Shown here: piece by piece, positions 1-11,900 of the stretch
How the letters are laid out: every line of letters begins with the position of its first letter
How positions within the stretch are numbered: position 1 is the stretch's first letter
Assembly (NCBI GenBank): GCA_026874595.1
Contig: CM049314.1
Location: 32,081,229-32,145,228 of the forward strand
From: Sipunculus nudus
Taxonomy: Eukaryota; Annelida; Sipuncula; Golfingiida; Sipunculidae
Length of the DNA stretch: 64,000 nt
Direction of reading: 5' to 3'
Translations under genes and position numbers: made by a program
Notes under the pieces: model-generated
Told to the model about the DNA's origin: nothing
Databases searched by the model: none
Seen by the model: only the letters and a program-made list of their open reading frames with translations

Positions 1-560
1 AAACAGGCAAAGGCTTATAACAGCGCTACCAACAGATGCAACCTATGCTTATGGGAAAAATACTATATCATGTGCAACCCACATTTGGCCACCCTCAATA
101 AACGGAACGAACTTGCCACCGCCTGTAGGCATGCGAACAAATTCCTCCTTAAGAATTTCATAACATAGATTTTAGTTTTTAGTATGCCCTCATTTCTCTC
201 TCTCTCTCTCTCTCTCGCTCCTTCTTTCTTTCATAAGAGCCACAAGAAAACACATGGAGAGCCCAATGTTTGTACACATATAGCCGTCTTTAAGCACTGT
301 CACTAACTGCTCTCAGTACAACCTCTTACCAGCCCCCTCATAGAGCGACCTTTGACCCCAGTCCTCCCGTATCCCGACTCTCTCTATCTGATCCTGGTAT
401 ATCTTTGCCCCAGGGCGCACATTTACATTCAACAGTCTTGGTTACAAGTGACACAACAGGCCAGTAACATATATACATTCAAGGTTGCATTTCTCTGTTA
501 CAGGTATATACCGGTATGATCTTGTCCATTTCAGCCAGACAGCATTACCTGACGAGTACA
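1..560. other. non-coding, no gene seen
   Basis: No open frame with coding character. A (TC)n microsatellite lies at about 194-216. The rest is unassigned AT-rich sequence. Confidence 0.6.
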
Positions 561-564
561 ACAA

Positions 565-628
565 CATCTAGCACGAAACTACGTAGTAGTAAAATGTCTG
601 AAAATACTTGATTCGTCTTCATTTTGTA

Positions 629-637
<9 letters not shown>
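565..637 (+). repeat. dispersed repeat flanking a (TA)n tract, copy 1
   Basis: This roughly 70-bp segment, including ACTACGTAGTAGTAAAATG, runs directly into a (TA)n tract (about 634-659) and then a (TATG)n tract (about 658-685). The same segment occurs in inverted orientation at 32825-32895, again next to (TA)n. Carriage of a microsatellite beside a fixed unique segment suggests a small mobile element with a microsatellite core, as known for some bivalve elements; that class is inferred. Confidence 0.55.
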
Positions 638-685
<48 letters not shown>

Positions 686-756
686 CTCCTATTTGGCCCC
701 ACAATGGAAATTCCGCTTCGCCGCCATTAATACTGCTACAAATAGATTTGTATATA

Positions 757-1835
757 GCTCCGCAAGTCACAAACGTGCATAATGCACACCACCCTGCATT
801 GAGATAGGACATTTCCTACATGTTGTGATATAAGCTGGAGCCTTCCAGACACAAAAAGTTGACGTGTCCCATCTTTGTTCTAGTTGAAATCTCATAGTAG
901 GAGAGAAAATTTGTATCTCAGACATAAATATTAGCGTTATTTTCTCCTCGTAATCAGGTTAGGCCTTGTTGCAAGACATGAGACTTCTATCATAGTCTTG
1001 GTTGGGGGCTATTAAAACCAGATGGGTTATCCACTGTACTTCAGACAACGTTCAAACAACAAACAAGAATGGCCTCTTACCTACACTTTTCATCGTGTCA
1101 AGTAAAACACAGGTTTCAAGGTAGATCGAACCCGTCACAGAACATTGAGCAATCTCAATTGTTAGAGTGATGTTACCCCGGAAAGTTACTGGAAAGTCAA
1201 TGTCCTACTGTGCAGGACAGTCCACAAGCAGGCCAAAATCAGCATGCAGTCTTTGATGACATAGTGGGGAAGTACTTCTGGAATTCCCAGTCTTGGAGAT
1301 ACAGTGTTCCCGAAAAATGTACAGCAGCTGGGCCCGAGTATAGAATCCGGTCTTCATTTCCAAGATGAGTCTAAACTGACTGGACCGTCTCATATTAGTA
1401 GTAACCAACACAAGCCATGAGGTGCCTGATGATATGACATCGACATGTCTCTTACTTCTCCATTACATGAATCCTAAACATCATTACGTCCGTCCATATA
1501 CACCCAAAACCTCGTCCATGTAGACCGGATTCTATACTAGCTCAAACAGCTGTAGGTTGGCGTAGATTAGAATTGTTTTCCACTGTGTAAATCCGTTTAC
1601 GTGGCAGTGTGAGATTTCGTTCCGCTAGTAAGCTGATAATTCTGTGTACAAAGGAGCATAAGGAACCCACGGGTACCCAAACAGCGCCAAGGTCTCTCAT
1701 AACCACGGCGTATAACGACGCCATTGAACTATTTCCAACAATCAATATCTTCGCTTACCCAGACTTGGCATGCGCTGATATAATTATACAGCGTTTCCCG
1801 AGTGTACAAACGTTCATGCTTTTAGCCTCACAAAA
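757..1835 (+). mobile_element. dispersed repeat family R1, copy A
   Basis: About 1.1 kb here is similar in the same orientation to 44911-47622. Shared blocks include the beginning (GTCACAAACGTGCAT), the middle (GTGCAGGACAGTCCACAAGC) and the end (CCCGAGTGTACA). No coding capacity is evident; the open frames at 1205-1411, 1542-1745 and 1609-1854 are not convincing genes. Copy A carries its own insertion (1337-1538) that copy B lacks. The class of the element was not determined. Confidence 0.7.
1337..1538. mobile_element. small MITE with perfect 17-bp terminal inverted repeats
   Basis: The left end AGTATAGAATCCGGTCT (1337-1353) is an exact reverse complement of the right end AGACCGGATTCTATACT (1522-1538), and weaker inverted similarity continues outwards. 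The paralogous copy B at about 47340-47350 reads straight through (ACAGCGGTAGG) without the insert and so acts as an empty site. The element has no coding capacity and was probably moved by an unidentified transposase. Confidence 0.75.
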
Positions 1836-1859
1836 GGTCACCAAAAAAATCTGACTTAG

Positions 1860-3312
1860 TTAAATTAACAAGTGATAAATACAAACTAAAATAAGATAAA
1901 TCTGGTTTGGTAAAGATTTACTTACATAAGAAGCCCACGCAAAACGCTTGAGATCTCAGAATTAATGCACGGGGGTAGTGTGACGTGCGTCGGACGCAAG
2001 AAATCGTTGTTTACACTCACAGCAGCACCTCGGGATCAGCTACATCATGGCTCATACAAACGGATTTAAAAACGACAAAATAGCCGTTGAAAATGAAGAC
2101 GTATTTTACCGAAGCCGGTTAGGTTATGAAAAAGGCGTTCAGGGTGAACTGTCATGAATAATTTTCAGATACAAGGTTTACAAGGGGATATGACCTAAAT
2201 GAGATGATAAAACACGCACGTGATTGGTACAGCTGATTTTAATGCAACAAGAGAATGCTTTACACGACAGCGATACAGAAACAGATAATTTGTTAGGCCA
2301 AAGAGGTTGGTTCTCATGCTCATTTTAATCAGTGTTGATGGACGATTGATTTTTTACCTTTTTATCTTGTTTTCTATTTAAATAATTCATTAATCAGGGG
2401 ATAACATGATGACAAGAGAAATTTCTTGCTAAAAAGCAAAAGCCCAAAATTAAAATAAAAAACTTCATAGAAATGTTATTATTTTATTCTATAGGGAGCA
2501 CATAATTTCAACTGAAAGTCAAATTAAAAATTTACGGGGGGAGGGGCAATTGATACAGAAACAGATATTGACAAAGTGCAGAAACCAGTTCATTGCACTT
2601 ATTAGTGTACACATCGATATGCACTTGTTCTCAGTATTTAGTGATTAGTTTTGCATCATAAAAAAATAATTCAGGAAAAGCCCGATTCTTTGAGGCAATA
2701 GAGTGGTGAGCTCTTAAAATCGAGCACTTGAATTTCGGCTTTTATTCTCATTAATTGTTATTGCTTAATATTGAACTCCGTGACGTGTTAGGTAATATCT
2801 CAGTATACGGTAGAATCCAAAATTCAAGTTTCATGGTATATATGAGAGGGGCGTAGTATAAATATATATCGAACTGAATTTTTGAACCGAAGAAATAAAC
2901 GAATACAAGAATACTACACGTTAATGTACCTTTTCATTGTTAATACATGCGACTACCTCATGATAACGTTAATCTTTAGCATAATTTCATATTGGTGCCC
3001 CTCAGCTTTTAACACGCAACTCCTTTATTTATTGTTTAGAACCATTCCACGTCAGACCTATAAGGGAAGGGGGGGGGGGGAGTCCTTTCCCATATATTCA
3101 CCTAAATCCTAAGAATCTTTGCACAAAAACATCGTGGCTATTGCAGCGCCAACAATGAGAAACTATACCTGAATTAATTTGTAATTTTAAGATGCTCTTT
3201 ATTATTATCTCATATGAAGCATTAAGGATACTTTTAACCAGGCCGCTTGCATCAAAACGATCATATTCCGATAATTACAATAAAATAATATGACCAACAT
3301 AACCAAACTACT
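1860..3312. other. non-coding, no clear gene
   Basis: AT-rich sequence without recognisable exons, apart from the short plus-strand open frame listed separately. A G-run sits near 3068-3080. The open frame at 2882-3112 is low complexity and is not supported as a gene. Confidence 0.5.
2047..2157 (+). other. short ORF, possible first coding exon
   Basis: A 36-codon frame begins MAHTNGFKNDKIAVENED in a good start context (CATCATGG) and ends at TGA. Its composition (K, N, E, D, R with few low-complexity runs) looks more protein-like than its surroundings. A weak donor-like GTGAAC lies near 2143. No downstream exon was found and no family was recognised, so it may be chance. Confidence 0.15.
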
Positions 3313-3530
3313 GCAGAAGCGGAGCCAGGGGAGGGGTCCAAGGGGTCTGGACCTCCCTCACACACACCTCTTTTTTTCTTCAGCCGCTGCAACCTTTTGA
3401 AGGGTTTCAGACAAATTATTGCCGCCTGGAACCCCCCCCCCCCCCTTTTGCGGGACTGGGTCTATGGGTTTCGTCATTTGTCTACCTGGGTTCGATCCCT
3501 CCTTTTTCTAAATCAAGGATCCGCCCCTGC
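3313..3530. mobile_element. G/C-run MITE, copy 1
   Basis: About 218 bp with inverted ends: GCAGAAGCGGAGCCAGGGG at the left and AAGGATCCGCCCCTGC at the right. The inside has a C-run and a CAGCCGCTGCAACCTTTTGAA block. The same architecture recurs at 40752-40949, and the internal block recurs at about 5200-5240. No coding capacity. Confidence 0.65.
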
Positions 3531-3804
3531 ACGTGTGAGTGTGCATTAGAGTATTCACGCCAGGTGGTGCCCACCTCAAGTAGTTTTCTGGTACTGGCGT
3601 AAAGAGCGCAGCTGAGACACAGTATTTATCCGTATAACACTTAAGACGTCAAATATACCCTAAATTTCCATATTTCCTTATAAAAATGGTGAGATCATAT
3701 ATAAGGGAGAGGGAACTATGCGTGAAAAAAAAATGGAATTATGTATTGAATATGATATAACTAATGAGTCATCTTTTTCTCGTTTCTTATTTATTATTAT
3801 TATT

Positions 3805-4373
3805 AGGGCCCCGCTTGAAAAGCGGTAGTCAGTGATCACCGTGTAAGTCCATCCTTCCGTCTGTCCGTTCATCCGTCCTTCCGTATTCCGTCCTTCCGTC
3901 CTTCGTCTGTGACACTTTCTTTCGCGCACGATAACTCAACAACAACATACTGCAGCTTTCCAAAATTCGCAGGAATGATTTGTACCTATAAGGGCCCCAG
4001 ACCTAGGGAAAAACAGACCTGTCGGAATTCCAATATGGCCGCCACAGCCCAATCGCTGATTTTCTTTTGCGCGCGATAACTCTACAACAACCTTCTGCAG
4101 CTTTCCCAATTTCACAGGGATCATTAGTGCCTATGAGGGCTCCAGACCTATTGAATTACAGACTTGCTCAAATCTAATATGGCTAACAGCCTACATTCAG
4201 TGATTTTCTATTGCACATTTTTTTCAGACATATCTTCTTTAATATCATATGATCCAGTAGGATTTTTTCCCTCATGCATATTGATAAAAACCTGTTTGAC
4301 ATATTTTTAAAATTTAACTTAATTTTTCACCCAAATGTAAACTAGTCCAGCACTAGCGGAAGCACGGGGCCCT
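3805..4373. mobile_element. MITE-like element with internal duplication
   Basis: The ends are inverted: AGGGCCCCGCTT at 3805-3816 and AAGCACGGGGCCCT at 4360-4373. Inside are two copies of a roughly 145-bp unit (about 3917-4064 and 4065-4206), each with GCGC(A/G)CGATAACTC, CTGCAGCTTTCC and ATATGGC blocks. A CCTTCCGTC-rich stretch precedes them (about 3850-3905). The open frames at 3678-3929 and 3936-4124 arise from this repeat. Confidence 0.6.
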
Positions 4374-7300
4374 CTGAGGACCTCTGTCCGACCCCATCTG
4401 GTTTTTGTTTACTTTCTTTTTTCATGTTTGTTTATCAAATTTTCAATATTAAAAAATGTTTTCACGGCGCAAATTTAACTTAAGAAGGGGTTACAAAAAT
4501 GTCAGTTATTACAATCTACTAATTAATCATTAGTTTATGATGCCTGATTCCCTTATCTCCAGTTTCTCGGTTTTCTCATGACACGTTCAGAAATGACTTC
4601 CCCGGGATAGATCTCAATGTATAAACTGTTGCAGAAGAATGTGTACTGCAACAAAATTTCCACGTTTCAAAAAAAGTTTCCTACAAAAGTTTGCAATAGC
4701 TTTATGCACATGTGCATTTCTTAATTCCCAGCATTCAAAATGGCATAGGGTTCTGAATCTCGTTATGTTAAACAATTAAGAGCGCGATTTACGTATTTGA
4801 AGATATACTTTGCATCTTGCACCAAAAAGCTCAGAAGAGCTAATACCGTATTTTGACATACCCCCCCCCCCCCCTAATGTTACAATATAAAATGTACACA
4901 CTTGGAATAGATGAACAAAAAGCATGTGTTGAAATATGATTATTACTATAAATTGTGTCAAGAAACATTCATCTATTTAAAAGTATTAACACTTTTATTA
5001 TATGTGTTCCGTTCCGTTCCGTAATTTAGGCCCTATTCCGCGTTCCGTGTTTTAGGCCAGCCCCGGAAGACCCCCCAGGAGGTTGAGTGAAGCCTACTGC
5101 ACTGAATAGCCCATAACGCCCGCCGTAAGGCGACCATATCCCGGATGTGACCGAGGCTTCACAGGGGAAGGAGTCGAGGGGGTCCGAAGCCCCCCCCCCC
5201 CCCTCCTTTCAGCCGCAATAACCTTTTTAAGGGTTTCATTGCTATTATTGAGGCCTCGACCCGTCCTCTCCCCCCTCCACCTCCCGAAACTGGGTTTTTT
5301 AGTTTACATTAGTCTTCCTGGTGGACCCCTCCTTTTCCTAAATACCCTGCACTGAATGCAGATAGATGATGTTTATGCTCTTACGACTTGGTTGAAATGT
5401 CTAAGCTGAAGCTGAAACCGTTTTAGTTTTATTTCAGGTATGTGATGTAATGCAGGCGCAGCATCTAGACACAAACAAACCCATTGTCCAACAAATCATT
5501 TAATTGGAAGAATGTTCACAATCATTGTATAAATACATAATAAAGTGAACATTTGATATTATATATAAATATACATATAAAAGATTACATGTAACACATA
5601 ATATAAAAAAAATTATGTTCATATTGTTTAATCCTCCGCACAATTTTGGAAACAAGTAAGACGTAACGTGGACTTTTTCCACAAACAATATAACATTCTT
5701 TGTTCTGTTCTATCAAAGTAAACATTGGATCGATGTTTGACGTATGAGCACTTTACTATGTTCACACTGAATGACTAAACACGAATCATAAAAAACAAAA
5801 ATATATCATCCTGTTACTGCCTTCAGTAATTCCTGCTCTCATTTCAACATTGTTGGAACGGTGCCAGCCCCTTGCGGCTGTATATCGCAAACTGGCTCAT
5901 GCAAGTAATGGATAAATGGAATGAATTGGAGAGAATACGTACAATGGGACCACAACGGACCGAGTGCACCATGTTTAAAAAAAACTATTTATAAACTACA
6001 GCTTGATATAAAGAAGCATTGACCTCAAGCAAAAAAAGTTTTGAAACACTAAATAATTGTTGGGACATGGCACATGTACATAACATAAAATGGCCTCTTC
6101 TCTACCAAATTGACTATCGATTGTGAATACCACGGAAAGCAACATCTGTGACGGTTTGCTATGTTTATATTTTAAAACTTGAAAACAAGTGATGCGATAA
6201 ATCTTTTCTACGAGCTTGCAAATTTTGCCTAATTTTCGTCTGCAGTGTTCGGGTCCAGTGATCCAGCAGTTCGGGTTTTGTTAAAAAATACATATATATT
6301 TGCAATACCATGCATGTGTAGCGTCTCAAGCTAGTAGTTCATTTAAACTAAATAAAAACCCATCCCGGCACATGGACTTATTTCTTCAATTTATCTATTT
6401 GTACTTTGTTATGGTTCTGTGTGTGAGTAAACGTGTCCATATGTAACTGTTTAAAATAAAAACACGGCGTGACCAGAGAACTGATTTTGCGTGTGCGCGG
6501 CAACTCCCATCAAGAAGAAAAAACATGAAAAAAAAAAAAAACAAGTTGGAACCATGATAAATCTTGATTTGGTTAGTTACACTGTTTCACACTAAGGTGG
6601 ATCACGCCATTTGTATATGTTTTTCGCAGCCGATTGCGCCCTCTGCAGGCTTATTTCAACTCCTTAACAAGTGTAAGGAAACGGTTTTATAAAGAAATAC
6701 CATGGCAGATACCATAATATTTAAGGGGAAAACAGAACAATCATGCATATTGAACACGACTTTTGTGAATAGGTCCCTTTAATGAGATAAGATATGCGCC
6801 AGAAACTCCGACAGGAACCTCGTATTCAAGGATAAGATGTTTATGGACCCGAGCACTTTGTGTCAATCAACGCCACTAGATGTCGCTAATGTAGTGGAAA
6901 AGGTGTTTTAAGTAGTAAGGTGGAAGGTCAAGTGAAGTACAGTTGAGATGTTATCGGAAACAGCTTATATCATACTAATTTGTATGTGTTTGACTTAACT
7001 GCAGCGGAACTTACTGTGTTATGAGCAGAGAATCTTAGGAAAGATCGTGACGATAAACGATGAGGCCCCCTTTTCCAATGAACTGATAATGCAACGAACC
7101 TCATGATAAGTCTACCTGTTTACATCAATGCATATAGTACTTAAGCTTTTTATTCTATTCGTAGCGACACCATGTGCAGATTTTTATTATTGCTCCCATA
7201 TCAGTAGCTATTTTATATAAAACAAATGAAACATTGCAGAATGTTATAACGTATATCACAATTAACGGATGTTTTGTCTTTTATGTATCATTTTACAGGT

Positions 7301-8948
7301 GTCAAGGTTCACTGCAATACGTGTTAAATATATAAAAAGAAAATATGTCTCACGTCAAGGAAAAAATAATACATAGTCGATAAATGATCAATCTCATCAA
7401 TATTAATATCATTAACTCAGTTTAATGTTAATGCTTTACTTATACAAGACGTGGAGAGATGAGCATTTCATTCAAACTGTCGATGATTGTTGGTATCATG
7501 CAAATTTAAATAAATCTGTGAATTCCCTTTTTCAGTCTGTACACCTCTTACCTAACTTTGCTTTCCCCATAATATCGCATCGTGTATTGCGATAACGTCT
7601 ACCTTCGATGGGTAAACTTTATTCAATATAACAAGTATTTCTTATAAAGACGCAGATTTCAACGCGTATTATGACAAAGGTCATACTGTACGCTGCACGT
7701 CAGTTTAACAGTTACGATTCAGTTCCGACGTGTAATGATATCGGGAAAAAGCTGTACATCGGCGAAATATTGTCAGCAGGGCATCTAGATGTATAACGGA
7801 CGCGTTTGTTAATAAACTAGCGATGCGTCCAACATGTATACGTCTTATTCAATGCAAAATATACTTGTATAATATGAACTAGTGTATTTCTGTGAACAGA
7901 ACCTGATTTTAATTTACAGTCATCTGTATCTTTAAGATTACAGAATAAAACAAAGTGAAAATTATATACATTATTTCATCTGCTGCATTTTGATTATGAA
8001 TATTCAACAAATAAACACATGGCAGTGGACTTCGTCTTTGATTTTGAAGCGGGTAAAAGTGCGACCGTTAATGTGCATTTCTAAAACATGCAAAAACGAG
8101 TTGGACTAAAAACCAAATAATATAAATGTTCTCTAATTCAAAAGGGCAAACACATCAACATAAATTTCTGTTTGTGCGACTTAAAGTCGGAATGAGGTAA
8201 ACTAATTAGAAAGCATTGAAAGGATTCTTTAGACGTGTTAAGGGGTCGTCAGTATTTAATTTCTAAAATGAATCCAACCTTACAATGTGCTTTATAAAAT
8301 TAAAACCACCACGGTAAAGACTGTTTTCCCCATGGAAAGCGCAAAGTTCTATATATATACATCATAGATGTAGAGACAGAAGCTATTAACAATAACATTT
8401 TTCAACACCTGAACACGGTCTATAAACAAGATTATACAACAGCTCTTGTAGCACATATAAGACAGTTATGAAATAACATGTCAGGGTTGCCATTTGTCCA
8501 TTAGTACTGCTAGAATACTTGAAGTAGACCGTTTAGTTTAGCCTCACCTCAAGGTTTGGCTCTGCGTGCCTGTTTAGCTGTAATAACTGAATGCAAGTTC
8601 GACAAAAAAAAATTAAAAGAGGGCTTCTTTCTTGTGTGGCATAACCATTGAAAATACAGATTCTTTACCAAATATTAATCGATTTTTCCCCTGCATGGTG
8701 TTACATTTACATTTTAAAGTAAGTCCAGTTTAAACAATTACCAGAGAATAATTCGTGTCCTTAATACAAATCGGGTTTTCGCTTTAAAAAATACAGTTTC
8801 TGAAGTTTTTGGCAGTGATGTTCTATGGTAATGGTCGCATTGGGCAATGAAGAGTTGTCTGGCAACCCTGACTCGCGAAACATAACGTATATTATATAAC
8901 AATATATATAACGAAATGACAGTATAAACGCTAGCTGGCTTGCTTAAC
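4374..8948. other. non-coding; repeat relics only
   Basis: C-runs occur at about 4861-4874 and 5191-5203. A degraded relative of the G/C-run MITE lies at about 5170-5345, sharing the CAGCCGCAATAACC block and the CCTCCTTTTCCTAAAT end. From about 5350 to 8948 no repeat family or exon was recognised. The 3' untranslated region of the KASH transcript of gene 1 should occupy the right part; a possible AATAAA on the minus strand lies near 7616-7621. Confidence 0.45.
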
Positions 8949-11900
8949 CTATTGTGGCGGAGCTCCATACGGGTAGCTAAGTTTCATGAGACTTAGCTCA
9001 CCAGACCAGATACATGCGTATTCCTCATACACACTTGACGGAAGGAAACAAAGAAAACACAAAATCAATAGAAACAACAGCTGCACAGGAATCAGGAACC
9101 CCCAACAACATCTTGAACACATGGTCGGTTTTCTAGATTCGGTCAGGGTTTTTACAGCGACCTCAGTCTGGCTCTGGTCGATCAAAGAATCAGACTCAGA
9201 TTCCATATCTTTGAATTCTTCTCTTTCGGTTGTATCAATCCTCCCGGAACCTATATCGAAATACTCCTCTGTCACATGTTCATCTCTCATTTCTAAATTC
9301 TTATTTTTGAAATAAGTTTTAGCTGCATCACCTTCATCATGACGTTCTGTTTCTGTTTCCGATGCTTCAACCAAAATACCAGGTCCACTTAGTATAATGT
9401 CACTCTCCTTGTGTTGAGTGACAGCTTTTCCATCTGTTGTCTCTAGATACTCTTCATCAGAATCGTTATATTCTGTTTCTGTGACTATGGTTGAAGTTAA
9501 TGTTTCACTGTTGACCATACCGGCATCCTTCAATAATTCTTCGTCTTTCTCAGTTTGATCTTCAGCAGGTAAAGCCGGTGGTTCTGTCTGAGATCCTTGA
9601 GATATACCAATCAATCCCAGTCTATCAGTCTGTGTACCGAATTCTTCCGTGAAGCTCGGACCGAAAGTGTCCGTCGAATTGGTTATCTGCTCTCTTCTAA
9701 TATCCCCAATGGTCGTGTCATCCCGATCTTCGTTGTCGTTGTCCTCAGACACCTCCATTCCTTCAAGATTTACATCCATGGAATCGTCGTGTTCCCTGAT
9801 TGGTTGCCCAATCCCGTAATCATCTGACATTGTCCGATGGGATTCCGAATATATGCCTGTTTTGTAACCATATTCCTCCTTGCTTTGACTCCGAGTTTCC
9901 CTATGTGACCTGGATCGTTCATTTGTGTAAGTACTACTAGAGCGTGAATCCATGTACTCTCGGTCACTCAACTCATTTGTGCTTATTCGCATGCTTAATC
10001 CATCTTCATTGGTTCTCGTGTTTTTAAACGTACCATCACTCAGTCCGGAAAATACATCAGAACTGGCGGACCCACTTTGACCTGACCAGGTTTCTTTACT
10101 GTACGAACGGGTATATGTATGCAAACAATGTTCTGAGTTGTACCTGAGAGTGCACACATCGCTCCCCTCAATCGGATCTGTTTGACACTCTGCGTGATCA
10201 TGTACTTGGTTTTCGTATTGTATACCGATATCATTACAATGAGATCTTTCAAAGTCTGACTGTGTTTCTTTGTCTTCATGTTGTGAAGTATTGGGGTCTA
10301 CCTGATTAACGTTATCCCAACCTTGTTCCTTTTCGTATTCCGACTGTGTTAATGTGTCAGCGTAGTGTCTGCTTTGATTTTCAAATTGAGTTCCAGTATC
10401 TTCTAAAGGATTTGTTTGATTTTCTGGTTGGGTTCCAATGTCAATACGCTGTGCCATTTCTGTTCCAAATTCTTTATACAATGGCTTTAGGTCTTCCATC
10501 TCTGTTCCAATATCTGCACGCGTCTTTTCAATTTCTGATTGTGTCCCAACTATGTTATAATCCGGTTTATCATTTCCATATGACCAGCATTCGTCGCTTC
10601 CTTCAATCAAATTTGTTTGACATTCTGTGTTCTCATGAATCTGGATTTCTGATTGCATATCGATGACCTCACTCTGTGCCAACTGAATGTCTGACTGAGT
10701 CTCTTTGTCTTCTAGCAGTGACTTATCATGTTCCATTTCGTGTATTATGCCCTCACCTTGTCCCCTTTCTGATTGTGTTTCGGCGTCGGCATACTGCCTA
10801 CTAGGATTTTCCGACTGCGTTCCAATATCTGCTAAAGGATTAGTTTCATTATCTGCCTGGATTCCAACGTCAATATGCTGTGCCATTTCTGTTCCAGAAT
10901 CTTTGTAACGTGGCTTTAGGTCATCCATCTCTGTTCCAATATCTGCTTGCTCCGTCCTTTCATTTTCCGATTGTGTCTTGGTGTTAAGATACTCAGACAT
11001 ATCACTTCTATACCGCTCGCAAACGTCGCCCCCGTCAGTCAGATCAGATTGACATACTGCGTACTCCTGTATTTGATATTCTGAATGCACCCCAATATCG
11101 TCACTCTGGGTCCATTCTTTTTCTTCAAATAATGTTCGATTATGATAGCCCTTGTTAATAAAGACCTCATCGTGATCCTTTTCACTTTCTGATTGTGTTT
11201 CTGCTTCGGCATATTGTCTACTTTCATTTTCATAATGCGTTCCGATATGCTCCAAACCACTAGACGGGTTTTCTGGTTGGGTCCCAATGTCAGTACGCTG
11301 TGCCATTTCTGTTCCAGAATCTGTATAAATCGGCTTAAGATCTTCCATTTCTGTCCCTACATCTGCGCACTTATTATTAATTTCTAATTGAGTCTCAGCA
11401 TCTATACACTCTGGCATGTTTTTTTCTTGTGATTTTAAAGAGTAAACATGTCTTTCCATCCACGTTTCTCCATCTCCATACCCGATCTGTTGATCTGACC
11501 GACTCCATTTGCTCTTAAACTGACTCGACCGGTTCCCTGACAGTGTTTCTTCATCTTCCCTATTTCCCCCTTCAACGTGTTTGCCTGCGTAATCAATCTC
11601 TCTACTAAGATACTCCATCTGGGTATGTCTTTCTGTCAACAGAGTCATTTCACTGTCACGTGTCGTAAGATCTTCATATTGTTCACGTTGAAATTTGGTT
11701 TTCAGGTATTCATTATTGTCTGACTGTGTTTCTTTATCTTCAGACGAAATTGGCTCATACTGGATACCTATATCTACCACCTGAGTCAATGGGTACTCAG
11801 TGTTTTCATTTTCTAACTTGTTTTCGGCTGCTCGGTACGGGAGTTCATTTTCCATCCTCGCCCATTGATCTTCCTGTTGTACCGATCTAACATCCACTTG

